Assembly: GCF_010994755.1 (NCBI RefSeq)
Contig: NZ_WHSB02000005.1
Location: 343,281 to 407,280 of the forward strand
Reading direction: 5' to 3'
Length of the DNA stretch: 64,000 nucleotides
Source: Shinella lacus
GTDB taxonomy: Bacteria > Pseudomonadota > Alphaproteobacteria > Rhizobiales > Rhizobiaceae
Part shown: positions 52,681 to 60,344 of the stretch, piece after piece
How the letters are laid out: each line of letters opens with the position of its first letter
Numbering within the stretch: the first letter of the stretch is position 1
Notes under the pieces: model-generated
Told to the model about the DNA's origin: nothing
The model's database searches: none
Seen by the model: the letters and a program-made list of their open reading frames with translations, nothing else
Translations under genes and position numbers: made by a program

Positions 52681-53100
52681 TCAGGAGGCGCGCGCTTCTT
52701 CCGCCGCGTGAACGGCGATGACGCTGAGGCGCCGCACCCGGCCGTCACGCGCCGCCCACTGGATCGACTGGCCGGCGGAAAGGCCGAGAAGGGCCGCGCC
52801 AACCGGCGTGAGCACGGAAATGCGCTGGCGGGAAATGTCGGCATCCTTCGGGAACACCAGTTCGGCACTCTGCGGCGCCTCGTCGTCGATCTGGAATTCT
52901 GCGACGGAGCCCATGCGCATCACGCCGGGCACCATACGCGCGTCGTCGACGATCTTCGCGCGGTCGAGTTCGGCGGCGAGCTGCTCGGCGGCATGGGGAT
53001 CACGCTCGGCCAGCATATCGGCGAGGTTCGACAGGCGGGCATGTTCGGAGCGGGCGATGGTGATGGCAGGCAGGCGCCTGTCCTTGGTCTTGGCGATCAT
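52681..53100 (-). CDS. rnk: Regulator of nucleoside diphosphate kinase (Rnk-like)
   Basis: The 139-residue protein has the Rnk arrangement: an N-terminal short coiled-coil (PAITIARSEHARLSNLADMLAERDPHAAEQLAAELDRAKIVDD) and a C-terminal GreA-type domain with SVAEFQIDDEAPQSAELVFPKDADISRQRISVLTPVGAALLGLSAGQSIQW. Rnk binds RNA polymerase without cleaving RNA. ATG 53100 is taken; an upstream in-frame extension is not conserved-looking. Adjacent related gene at 52003-52521. Confidence 0.85.
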   Translation of the reverse strand: MIAKTKDRRLPAITIARSEHARLSNLADMLAERDPHAAEQLAAELDRAKIVDDARMVPGVMRMGSVAEFQIDDEAPQSAELVFPKDADISRQRISVLTPVGAALLGLSAGQSIQWAARDGRVRRLSVIAVHAAEEARAS

Positions 53101-53440
53101 AAAAACCTCACGACACGGTTTCGCAGCGCCCGGCAGGCGCGCGGCAAAGGAAAATAGGGGAATGTGTCGCGCTCTTCTGGCGCGGTTCTCGTCACGCGAC
53201 GAAACCGCTATCGCCCCACGGCCGGGGCGCGACGCGTCCAACCCGAGGGGCTAGTGTCCTGCGAGCGGAAACAACCGCTTCAGAAACCGGGCTATGGAGT
53301 GCGTCATCGTCATGGGGCCATGATGGCGTGAGCCCGCCGGCAAAGTCAAGCCGCCGCGGCCGAACGCCGCCCCCGTGGCCCGGCTTGAAGCATGGGCCGC
53401 TTTCTGCTCTCCAATAGGAGACAGGACAGGAGGCAGGCCG
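53101..53440. other. 340-bp divergent region between rnk-like and DUF488 genes
   Basis: No supported gene. A 20-codon frame on the minus strand (53251-53313) encoding MTMTHSIARFLKRLFPLAGH has no ribosome site. The region is GC-rich and presumably carries the two divergent promoters; I see no strong palindrome. Confidence 0.55.
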
Positions 53441-53800
53441 ATGCCCGTGCAGATCAAGCGCATCTACGACGCGCCCGACCCGGCGGACGGCGCGCGCATC
53501 CTCGTCGACCGCCTCTGGCCGCGCGGCCTGTCGAAGGAGAAGGCCGCGTTCGACGACTGGCTGAAGGATGTCGCACCGACATCGCAGCTGCGCAAATGGT
53601 TCGACCACAGGCCGGAACGCTGGGCGGAATTCCAGCAGCTTTATCGCGCGGAGCTGCGGGAAAACCCGGCGGTGGACCTTTTGCGCGCACGCAGCGCGGC
53701 GGGCATGGTCACGCTGCTCTATAGCTCGCGCAACCGGGAATTCAACCATGCGGCGGTGCTGGCCGAGGTGCTGCGCGAGGCGAATTCGTTTGCCAGATAA
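53441..53800 (+). CDS. DUF488-family protein
   Basis: The 119-residue protein carries the DUF488 signature: IKRIYDAPDPADGARILVDRLWPRGLSKEKA near the N-terminus, LRKWFDHRPERWAEFQQLYRAEL in the middle, and VTLLYSSRNREFNHAAVLAEVL at the end. The family is small, widespread and of unknown biochemical function. ATG 53441 follows ACAGGAGGCAGGCC. It lies 49 bp ahead of fthC and may be co-transcribed. Confidence 0.9.
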   Translation: MPVQIKRIYDAPDPADGARILVDRLWPRGLSKEKAAFDDWLKDVAPTSQLRKWFDHRPERWAEFQQLYRAELRENPAVDLLRARSAAGMVTLLYSSRNREFNHAAVLAEVLREANSFAR

Positions 53801-53849
53801 GGAGACGGGGGGCATTCTGGCGGCAAGCCACCCGACGGAGGCCGACTTT

Positions 53850-54539
53850 ATGGATAACGACGACGTTCCCGCCACCTTTGCCTCGCCGGCCTGCTTCATG
53901 CACGAGGTCGATCCGGCCTATCTCGGCCTGCCCGACCGGCAGACCTGGACCGATATCAATCGCTGGCGCAAAAATGAACGCGAGCGGCTGATCGCGGCGC
54001 GGCTGGCGGTGCCGGCGGCGGTGCGGGCATCCCATGGTGAGGCGATCGCTGCCGGCGTGCTGGCGGAAATCGGTGATGTCAGCGGCCGCATCCTCAGCGC
54101 CTACTGGCCCTTCCGCGGCGAGCCGGACCTTCGGCCGCTGCTTGACGAAGTGGTGAGGCGCGGCGGCAGGACGGCGCTGCCGGTGGTCGTCGAGAAGGGG
54201 CGGCCGCTGGAATTCCACCTTTGGCAACCGGGCGAGGCGCTGTCGCGCGGCGTCTGGAACATTCCCATCCCGGCTGAAGCGCGCCCCTGCCTGCCGGATA
54301 TCGTGCTCGCGCCGGTCGTCGGCTACGATGCCGCCTGCTACCGGCTCGGTTACGGCGGCGGTTTCTTCGACCGCACGCTGGCGGCCATGCCGACAAGGCC
54401 GAGGGTCATCGGCGTCGGCTATAGCGCGGCGCGGCTGGCGACGATCTATCCACAGCCGCACGACATTGCGATGGACATCATCGTGACCGAGGTGGGCATC
54501 GTTCAGCCCGCGGTTTCCACCGTGCGCGCATTCACATAG
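53850..54539 (+). CDS. fthC: 5-formyltetrahydrofolate cyclo-ligase
   Basis: The 229-residue protein converts 5-formyl-THF to 5,10-methenyl-THF with ATP. It has RWRKNERERLIAARLAVPA near the N-terminus, GRILSAYWPFRGEPDLRPLL, LPVVVEKGRPLEFHLW, and the diagnostic ATP-binding GYDAACYRLGYGGGFFDRTLA. The start at ATG 53850 is chosen at the beginning of recognisable sequence; an earlier frame lies in the DUF488 gene. It converges with the CynX-like gene and overlaps it by 37 bp. Confidence 0.92.
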   Translation: MDNDDVPATFASPACFMHEVDPAYLGLPDRQTWTDINRWRKNERERLIAARLAVPAAVRASHGEAIAAGVLAEIGDVSGRILSAYWPFRGEPDLRPLLDEVVRRGGRTALPVVVEKGRPLEFHLWQPGEALSRGVWNIPIPAEARPCLPDIVLAPVVGYDAACYRLGYGGGFFDRTLAAMPTRPRVIGVGYSAARLATIYPQPHDIAMDIIVTEVGIVQPAVSTVRAFT

Positions 54540-55780
54540 AGGGCGCGCCCGGCAAACCAGCCGTTCACCGCAGCGCCGAGGCCGAGCAATACAAAGAGCA
54601 CGGCGCTCCAGGCAAAACTGCCGGTCCAGCCGCGGATGAGGCCGACGACGAGCGGCCCGATGGCGGCGAGCAGGTAGCCGATGCATTGCGCCATGCCGGA
54701 AAGATGCGCCGCGACATGCGGATCGCGGGTGCGCAGCACGATCACGGTCATCGCCACCGCGATCAGCCCGCCCTGTCCGATGCCCTGCAGCACCGCCCAG
54801 AACCACACCGTCCACAGCGGCGCGAAGAGCAGCCCGAGTAGGGCGACGACGGCGATGCCGCAGAGCGCGACATTGATCAGCCGCTGGTCTTTTCCACGCA
54901 CAGCCAAGTGCGGCGCGACCAGGCAGGCGCCAGCCTGCACCATCACCGACATGGAGACGATGGCGCCGGCCGTCACGCCATCGAGCCCGCGTTCGCGCAG
55001 GATCGGCACCAGCCAGCCGAAGACGCAATAGGCGAGTGCGGATTGCAGGCCCATGAACAGCGTGACCTGCCAGGCAACACGGTCGCGCCACAGGCCTTCG
55101 ACACGGAAGCCGGCGCGCTTGGCCTGCATGCGCGTGGACAGCACCTGCGGCAGCCAGAGCAGGCCGACGATCACCGCCGGCACCGCCCAGATCGCCAGCG
55201 CGCCATCGAGCGAGCCGCCGAGCGCATGCTCGATCGGCAGCGTCAGGCCGGCGGCACCCGCGGCACCGGCGCAGAGCGCCATGGTGTAGCAGCCCGTCAT
55301 CAGCGCCGCCTTGTCGGGAAAATCGCGTTTGACGAGACCGGGCAGCAGGACATTGCCGACCGCGATGCAGGCGCCGGCAAGCGCCGTGCCAAGGAACAGC
55401 AGCGGCAGGGAGGACAAACCACGCAGCGCGGTGCCAAGCGCCAACAGGAAGACCACGGCAAGCAGCGTGCGCTCCGTGCCGATCCGCTGGGCAAGCCGCG
55501 GCGCCAGCGGCGAAAACAGGCCGAGGCAAACGACCGGCAGTGTCGTCAGCAGGCTGGCGCCGGTGGCGGAGAGGCCGAGATGCTCCCGGATTTCCGGCAG
55601 CAGCGCCGAGGCGCTGGAGAAGACGGGCCGCAGGTTGAAGGCGATGAGCACGAGGCTGGCGCCGAGCAGGAAGCGGGCAACCGGCGTCGGCGGCCGGTGC
55701 GGTGCTGGCGCCGGCACGCTGTCGGCTTCGGCGTCGATCAGGTCGATTGCGCCGGGATCGGTCGGGTCGGGATTTCTCAT
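54503..55780 (-). CDS. CynX/NimT-family MFS transporter
   Basis: The 425-residue protein has twelve predicted helices and the CynX pattern: FLLGASLVLIAFNLRPVFSSASALLPEIREHLGLSATGASLLTTLPVVCLGLFSPLAPRLAQRIG near the N-terminus. Members move cyanate, nitroimidazoles or small organic ions. The ATG shares ATGA with the stop of the upstream FadR-type regulator, so regulator and transporter form one unit. The substrate cannot be read from sequence. The proximity to the hydroxyproline region may be incidental. Confidence 0.85.
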   Translation of the reverse strand: MRNPDPTDPGAIDLIDAEADSVPAPAPHRPPTPVARFLLGASLVLIAFNLRPVFSSASALLPEIREHLGLSATGASLLTTLPVVCLGLFSPLAPRLAQRIGTERTLLAVVFLLALGTALRGLSSLPLLFLGTALAGACIAVGNVLLPGLVKRDFPDKAALMTGCYTMALCAGAAGAAGLTLPIEHALGGSLDGALAIWAVPAVIVGLLWLPQVLSTRMQAKRAGFRVEGLWRDRVAWQVTLFMGLQSALAYCVFGWLVPILRERGLDGVTAGAIVSMSVMVQAGACLVAPHLAVRGKDQRLINVALCGIAVVALLGLLFAPLWTVWFWAVLQGIGQGGLIAVAMTVIVLRTRDPHVAAHLSGMAQCIGYLLAAIGPLVVGLIRGWTGSFAWSAVLFVLLGLGAAVNGWFAGRALYVNARTVETAG

Positions 55781-56454
55781 GACATCAGCAACCGGTCGAG
55801 GGCGGAAAGCACGGGCGCCATGAAGCGGCGCACGGCCGCATCCGCCGCGTCCGGATCGCCGCTTTCGATGGCGTCGACGATCGCGGCATGGGCGGCCATG
55901 TCCGGCTCCGGCAGATCCTCGCCGAGCGTCGCCTCGATGGTCTCGGTGATCAGCGCCGAGAAGAAATCGAACATGCCGACCAGCACGCTGTTTCCCGATG
56001 CGGCAATCACCGCCTGGTGGAAAGCGAGATCACGGGCGATGAAAGCCGTCTTGTCGCCGCCCTCGTAATTGCCGCGCTCGGTGAGCAGGGCGCGAAGCCT
56101 GGCGATTATTGCCGGCGTCTGGCGCAGCGCCGCAAGCCGCGCGGCCTGCGCATCGAGCGCCAGGCGGGCCTCGAACTGGTCGCGCAGGCCGGCGCGGCGT
56201 GCCATGGTGAGCGGGCGGCTCGTATCAGCGGTCGAGAGCACATAGGTGCCGGAGCCCTGCCGCGTCTCCAGATAGCCCTGCGAGACGAGCACGCGCACGG
56301 CCTCGCGCACCGTGCCGCGGCTCACCGACAGCATGGCCGACAGCGCCGCCTCGTTCGGCAGCTTTTCGCCGATCGTCCAGCGCTGGCGGAGGATTTCCGT
56401 TCGGATCGCCTCGACGGCGGTATCGGCGAGGTTGGTCTTGCTGAGAGAGCGCAT
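55777..56454 (-). CDS. FadR-subfamily GntR regulator
   Basis: The 225-residue protein has a GntR winged helix (AVEAIRTEILRQRWTIGEKLPNEAALSAMLSVSRGTVREAVRVLVSQGYLETRQGSGTYV) and an all-helical FCD ligand domain with Asp and His metal ligands (DLAFHQAVIAASGN; HAAIVDAIESGD). FCD domains sense small carboxylates or amino acids, with a bound metal. Three bases before its start is a 31-bp perfect palindrome, a very likely autoregulatory operator. It is coupled to the CynX-type transporter downstream. Confidence 0.9.
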   Translation of the reverse strand: MRSLSKTNLADTAVEAIRTEILRQRWTIGEKLPNEAALSAMLSVSRGTVREAVRVLVSQGYLETRQGSGTYVLSTADTSRPLTMARRAGLRDQFEARLALDAQAARLAALRQTPAIIARLRALLTERGNYEGGDKTAFIARDLAFHQAVIAASGNSVLVGMFDFFSALITETIEATLGEDLPEPDMAAHAAIVDAIESGDPDAADAAVRRFMAPVLSALDRLLMS

Positions 56455-56456
56455 AA

Positions 56457-56487
56457 AATCACCAAGTCATCTGATGACTTGGTGATT
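56457..56487. promoter_or_regulatory. 31-bp perfect palindrome upstream of the FadR-type regulator
   Basis: Fifteen-base arms (56457-56471 and 56473-56487) with a single T at the centre; the inner part reads AAGTCATC-T-GATGACTT. It starts 3 bp before the ATG at 56454. The inner arms contain GGTGAT/ATCACC half-sites, as expected for a FadR-subfamily dimer. Confidence 0.85.
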
Positions 56488-56559
56488 AGCGCGATTTGTG
56501 GAAGAGGTCAAAGCAATTCCGGCGGCGCACGCTTTCGCGGTGCCGCCGGGAGAGAAGGG

Positions 56560-57591
56560 TTACTGCTTGCGCGGCCAGGTATCGGCCAGGCGGTAGCCGG
56601 CCGGCCACGGATCGTCGGGATCGAGCATGACCTGGCTGGTGCCGGTGATCCAGGCGCGGCCGGAGATTTCCGGCACGATGGCGGGGCGCCCGCCGACCGT
56701 CGTTTCGCCGACGATGCGGCAATCGAAGCGCGAATCGAGGATCGAATAGCCGGAGAAGCGTTGGCCGACCTTGATCTGGCCGCGGGCATGCAGCACGGCC
56801 ATGCGCGCCGAGCAGCCCGTGCCGGTCGGCGAACGGTCGAGCTTTGCCGGCTGGATGACGACGGTGTTGCGGCCGTGCAGCGCGCCGTCGCGCTCCTCGA
56901 CCGGCAGCGTGAGTTGGCAGAAGGAGATGTGGTTCCATTCCGGATTTTCCGGATGGGTGAAGCCGAGTTGTTCGTTGGCGGCCCTGGTGATGCGGATGCC
57001 GGTTTCGGCGAGTTCGCGGGCCTCGTCCGGCGCGATCGCAAAACCGAGCGCGCGGGCGTCGGCGAACACAAAACTGTCGCCGCCATAGGCGGTGTCGACG
57101 GTGAGCGTGCCGAGGCCCTCGACTTCCAGCTTGGCATCGAGCCTGTCGGCAAAGGAGGGCACGTTGGTGACGGTGATGCGCTCGGCCTTGCCGTTGCGGC
57201 AGGTGGCGACGACGTTGACCAGCCCGCCCGGCGCCTCAAGGATCATATGGGTCTCCGGCTCGACCATCGGCACGATGCCGCTGTCGAGCAGCACGGTGGA
57301 GACGCAGATCGAGTTCGAGCCGGACATCGGCGGCGTATCCTCCGGCTCCATGATGATGAAGCCCATGGTGGCGCGCGGGTCCTTCGGCGGCACGAGCAGA
57401 TTGATGTGGCGGAAGACGCCGCCGCGCGGTTCGTTCAGCACGAAATTGCGCAACGTCTTGTCCTCGGCGATGAAGTTGCGCTGCTCCCAGAGCGTGGCGC
57501 CGGGCGGCGGTGCGACGCCGCCGACGATGACATCGCCCACCTCGCCCTCGGCGTGGCAGGAGACGATATGGATGACCTTGCTGCTGCGCAT
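56560..57591 (-). CDS. Proline-racemase-superfamily enzyme with Ser/Thr in both catalytic Cys positions
   Basis: The 343-residue protein has the family fold: [43 protein letters not shown], and [18 protein letters not shown]. At the first catalytic position, normally Cys in an MCGH-type motif, it has Ser 90 in MSGSNSI. At the second, normally Cys in SPCGTG, it has Thr 256 in SPTGTG, with Cys 260 nearby. True proline racemase and hydroxyproline epimerase use Cys-Cys or Ser-Cys; 3-hydroxyproline dehydratases use Thr at the second site. So a dehydratase or lyase on a hydroxyproline-like amino acid is more probable than racemisation. It is divergent from a GntR regulator. Confidence 0.8.
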   Translation of the reverse strand: MRSSKVIHIVSCHAEGEVGDVIVGGVAPPPGATLWEQRNFIAEDKTLRNFVLNEPRGGVFRHINLLVPPKDPRATMGFIIMEPEDTPPMSGSNSICVSTVLLDSGIVPMVEPETHMILEAPGGLVNVVATCRNGKAERITVTNVPSFADRLDAKLEVEGLGTLTVDTAYGGDSFVFADARALGFAIAPDEARELAETGIRITRAANEQLGFTHPENPEWNHISFCQLTLPVEERDGALHGRNTVVIQPAKLDRSPTGTGCSARMAVLHARGQIKVGQRFSGYSILDSRFDCRIVGETTVGGRPAIVPEISGRAWITGTSQVMLDPDDPWPAGYRLADTWPRKQ

Positions 57592-57742
57592 GGCACTTTC
57601 TCCGATTTTCGAACGTTTTCACCCTGCGAGCCGATTTACGGCCCGAACCCCGGCGACAGAGCGCCGAACTATTCCTTCTGACGGCTTGACGGCGCTTTCG
57701 CCAAAGGGCTCCTTTAAAACGATTGATAGAGCCGACAGAGAA

Positions 57743-57763
57743 CTGTATTTCTTATGTCGACAA
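57743..57763. promoter_or_regulatory. Shared operator motif, copy 1
   Basis: CTGTATTT-CTTA-TGTCGACAA, 13 bp upstream of the GntR regulator start. The same pattern with the same 4-bp spacer is found at 58480-58500 ahead of the DapA-like gene. Confidence 0.65.
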
Positions 57764-57775
57764 GAGGATTTTTCG

Positions 57776-58474
57776 ATGAGTGATACCGATTCCCTGCCCG
57801 AACGCAAGCGAGGCTCCGGCGTAAAGATGGTCTACGACCTTCTGCGCGACGAGATCCTCGACCTGAGGATCGCGCCCGGCAGCCCGGTCGACGAGGTGCA
57901 GCTTGCCGAGCGGTTCAAGATGTCGCGCACGCCGATCCGCGAGGCGCTGGTGCGGCTTGCCGGCGAAGGGCTGATCGAGACGCTGCCGAACCGCTCCACC
58001 ATGGTGTCGAACATCGACTTCCTCAACCTCAACACGCTCTTCGACGCGCTGGTGCTGATGTACCGGGTGACGACGCGGCTGGCAGCACAGAGCCACCGGC
58101 CGGAGGACCTGCCGATCATCCGCGGGTTTCACGAGGATTACGCGGCGGCGGTCGCGGCGCGCGACACACTGGCGATGATCGCCACCAATGTCGCCTTCCA
58201 CGCCGCGATCGCCGAGGCGGGCCGCAACCCCTATTTCACCGGATTGTTTCGCCGGCTTCTCGACGAGGCGCGGCGGATCTTGCGGCTCTACTACCAGTCC
58301 TACGAAGAGCAGTTCCCGCAGCGCTTCGTCGATGAACATGCGGAGATCATCGCGGCCATCGAGGCGCGCGACGTCGAGGCGGCCGACCGGCTGGGCAAGG
58401 CGCATGCCGAGCAGATCGTGGCGCAGGTGCAGAAGCTGTTCAGCCGCAACGACAGGCTCGACATCGCCCTATAA
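57776..58474 (+). CDS. GntR-family regulator (FCD type), probable HypR-like
   Basis: The 232-residue protein has a winged helix (KMVYDLLRDEILDLRIAPGSPVDEVQLAERFKMSRTPIREALVRLAGEGLIETLPNRSTMV) and an FCD domain (FHAAIAEAGRNPYFTGLFRRLL; DEHAEIIAAIEARDVEAADRL). It is divergent from the racemase-superfamily gene and upstream of the DapA-type gene, matching the place of HypR in the S. meliloti hydroxyproline cluster. A motif CTGTATTT-N4-TGTCGACAA precedes both its own start and the DapA-type gene, so auto- and pathway control are likely. Start ATG 57776. Confidence 0.85.
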   Translation: MSDTDSLPERKRGSGVKMVYDLLRDEILDLRIAPGSPVDEVQLAERFKMSRTPIREALVRLAGEGLIETLPNRSTMVSNIDFLNLNTLFDALVLMYRVTTRLAAQSHRPEDLPIIRGFHEDYAAAVAARDTLAMIATNVAFHAAIAEAGRNPYFTGLFRRLLDEARRILRLYYQSYEEQFPQRFVDEHAEIIAAIEARDVEAADRLGKAHAEQIVAQVQKLFSRNDRLDIAL

Positions 58475-58479
58475 TGTAG

Positions 58480-58500
58480 CTGTATTTTTCTTGTCGACAA
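58480..58500. promoter_or_regulatory. Shared operator motif, copy 2
   Basis: CTGTATTT-TTCT-TGTCGACAA, 92 bp upstream of the DapA-like gene. It contains the 10-bp perfect palindrome TTGTCGACAA and matches copy 1 at 57743-57763 outside the 4-bp spacer. Confidence 0.65.
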
Positions 58501-58591
58501 ATAAAATACAAGATGTTATGCCGTCATCATGAAACGGGGAGGCCTTGCGCCGGCCCGCCAGACCGACCGAACAGCCCGAGAGGAGACCGAC

Positions 58592-59557
58592 ATGAAGGCC
58601 AAGATTTTTTCCGGTGTGATCCCCGCCCTGATGACGCCTTGCAAGGACGACCGCAGCCCGGATTTCGACGCGCTGGTGCGCAAGGGCAAGGAACTCATCG
58701 AGAAGGGCATGTCCGCCGTCGTCTATTGCGGCTCGATGGGTGACTGGCCGCTGCTCACCGATGCGCAGCGCATGGAAGGCGTCGAGCGCCTGGTGAAGGC
58801 CGGCATTCCGGTCATCGTCGGCACCGGTGCGGTCAACACCGCCTCTGCCGTGGCGCATGCCGCGCATGCCCAGAAGGTCGGCGCTCACGGCTTGATGGTC
58901 ATTCCGCGCGTGCTGTCGCGCGGCACGGTGGTCGCTGCCCAGAAGAACCACTTCAAGGCGATCCTGTCGGCCGCCCCGGACCTGCCGGCCGTCATCTACA
59001 ACAGCCCCTATTACGGCTTCGCCACTCGCGCCGACCTGTTCTTCGCGCTGCGCCAGGACCACAAGAACCTCGTCGGCTTCAAGGAATTCGGCGGCGCCGC
59101 GGACATGCGTTATGCGGCCGAAAACATCACCAGCCGCGATGATGACGTCTCGCTGATGATCGGCGTCGATACCTGCGTGTTCCACGGCTTCGTCAATTGC
59201 GGCGCCGTCGGCGCGATCACCGGCATCGGCTGCGTGCTGCCGAAGGAAGTGCTTCACATGTGCAACCTCGCCCAGGCGGCCGCCAAGGGCGATGCGGATG
59301 CCCGCAGCCGCGCGCTGGAGCTGGAATCGGCGCTCGGCGTGCTCTCCTCCTTCGACGAAGGCCCGGACCTCGTGCTCTACTTCAAGCACATGATGGTGCT
59401 GAAGGGCGACGCGGAATACACGCTGCACTTCAATGAGGACGACGCGCTTTCCGACAGCCAGCGCGGCTATGTCGAAACCCAGCTCAAGCTGTTCGACACC
59501 TGGTATGCCGAATGGAGCAAGCTGCCGGGCGCCGTCCAGACGTATAAGGCCGCCTGA
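58592..59557 (+). CDS. DapA-family lyase/deaminase, probable HypD-like
   Basis: The 321-residue (beta/alpha)8 protein belongs to the dihydrodipicolinate-synthase/N-acetylneuraminate-lyase family. It has YCGSMGDWPLLTDAQRMEGVE, VIVGTGAVNTASAVAHAAHAQKVGAHGLMV, the Tyr in VIYNSPYYGF, and the Schiff-base Lys in VGFKEFGGAADMRYA. Next to a semialdehyde dehydrogenase and a racemase-superfamily enzyme it best fits 1-pyrroline-4-hydroxy-2-carboxylate deaminase, which makes alpha-ketoglutarate semialdehyde in hydroxyproline breakdown. ATG 58592 follows GAGAGGAGACCGAC. Confidence 0.83.
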   Translation: MKAKIFSGVIPALMTPCKDDRSPDFDALVRKGKELIEKGMSAVVYCGSMGDWPLLTDAQRMEGVERLVKAGIPVIVGTGAVNTASAVAHAAHAQKVGAHGLMVIPRVLSRGTVVAAQKNHFKAILSAAPDLPAVIYNSPYYGFATRADLFFALRQDHKNLVGFKEFGGAADMRYAAENITSRDDDVSLMIGVDTCVFHGFVNCGAVGAITGIGCVLPKEVLHMCNLAQAAAKGDADARSRALELESALGVLSSFDEGPDLVLYFKHMMVLKGDAEYTLHFNEDDALSDSQRGYVETQLKLFDTWYAEWSKLPGAVQTYKAA

Positions 59558-59585
59558 TCCAGGCCGTTCCTTCATGACTTGCTTG

Positions 59586-59611
59586 CCGCCCGCAGCCGAC
59601 GCTGCGGGCGG
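59586..59611 (+). terminator. Hairpin after the DapA-like gene
   Basis: CCGCCCGCAGC-CGAC-GCTGCGGGCGG, an 11-bp perfect stem 29 bp after the stop. There is no clear T-run, so its efficiency is uncertain. Confidence 0.6.
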
Positions 59612-59681
59612 TGCTCGTTTGGGATTGCCGCAACGGCCCTCTTCTGCGACGGTCGCGAGACCTGAACGAGAGGAACCCGAA

Positions 59682-60308
59682 ATGCCTTCCCTGGACGTGC
59701 TGCTTGCCTTTGCCGTCACCACGGCGATCTTTGCCTTCATTCCCGGCCCCGCGATGCTCTATGCCGCCGCCCGGACGATGGCGGGCGGGCGCAAGGCCGG
59801 GCTGATGGCGGTGTTCGGCATTCATCTCGGCGCCTACGCCCATATCATCGCAGCCGCCGCCGGGCTTTCCGCGCTGTTTCATGCGGTTCCCGTCGCCTAT
59901 ACCGGCGTCAAGCTCGCGGGTGCGGCCTATCTGATCTGGCTCGGGATTTCACTGTTCCGCGCGACGGATATCCGCGAGGAGAACGGTGCGGTCGCGAAGG
60001 GCGGGCGGCGGGCCTTCGTCGAAAGCGTCACGGTCGAGATCCTCAACCCGAAGACGGCGATCTTCTTCCTCGCCTTCCTGCCGCAGTTCGTCGACAGCAC
60101 CGCCGGCCTGCCGATCTGGGCGCAGCTCGCCATTCTCGGCACGGTGGTCAACCTGATCTTCACCTTCGCCGACGTGGTCAGCGTGCTGCTGGCGGATGTG
60201 ATCCTTGCACGGCTGAAGCGGTCGAGCGGCGTGCAGGCGCTGGTGCGCAAGGCGGGCGGGACCGTGCTCATCGGGCTCGGCGCCCATCTCGCCCTGCAAA
60301 AGGGCTGA
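59682..60308 (+). CDS. LysE-family exporter
   Basis: The 208-residue protein has five or six helices and LysE/RhtB motifs: FAVTTAIFAFIPGPAMLYAAARTMAGGRKAGLMAVFGIHLGAYAHI and a GVKLAGAAYLIWLGISLFR segment, followed by TVEILNPKTAIFFLAFLPQFV. The family exports amino acids and related compounds. Located within the hydroxyproline region, it may relieve build-up of amino-acid intermediates (inference). ATG 59682 follows GAGAGGAACCCGA. Confidence 0.87.
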   Translation: MPSLDVLLAFAVTTAIFAFIPGPAMLYAAARTMAGGRKAGLMAVFGIHLGAYAHIIAAAAGLSALFHAVPVAYTGVKLAGAAYLIWLGISLFRATDIREENGAVAKGGRRAFVESVTVEILNPKTAIFFLAFLPQFVDSTAGLPIWAQLAILGTVVNLIFTFADVVSVLLADVILARLKRSSGVQALVRKAGGTVLIGLGAHLALQKG

Positions 60309-60344
60309 GAACCGCGGCAGCGACGCCGCCGCGGTCCAAGACCA

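Noticed and set aside
53251-53313. 20-codon leader-peptide-like frame upstream of the rnk-like gene region
   Set aside because: No ribosome site, and no attenuator-like hairpin pair or run of one amino acid.
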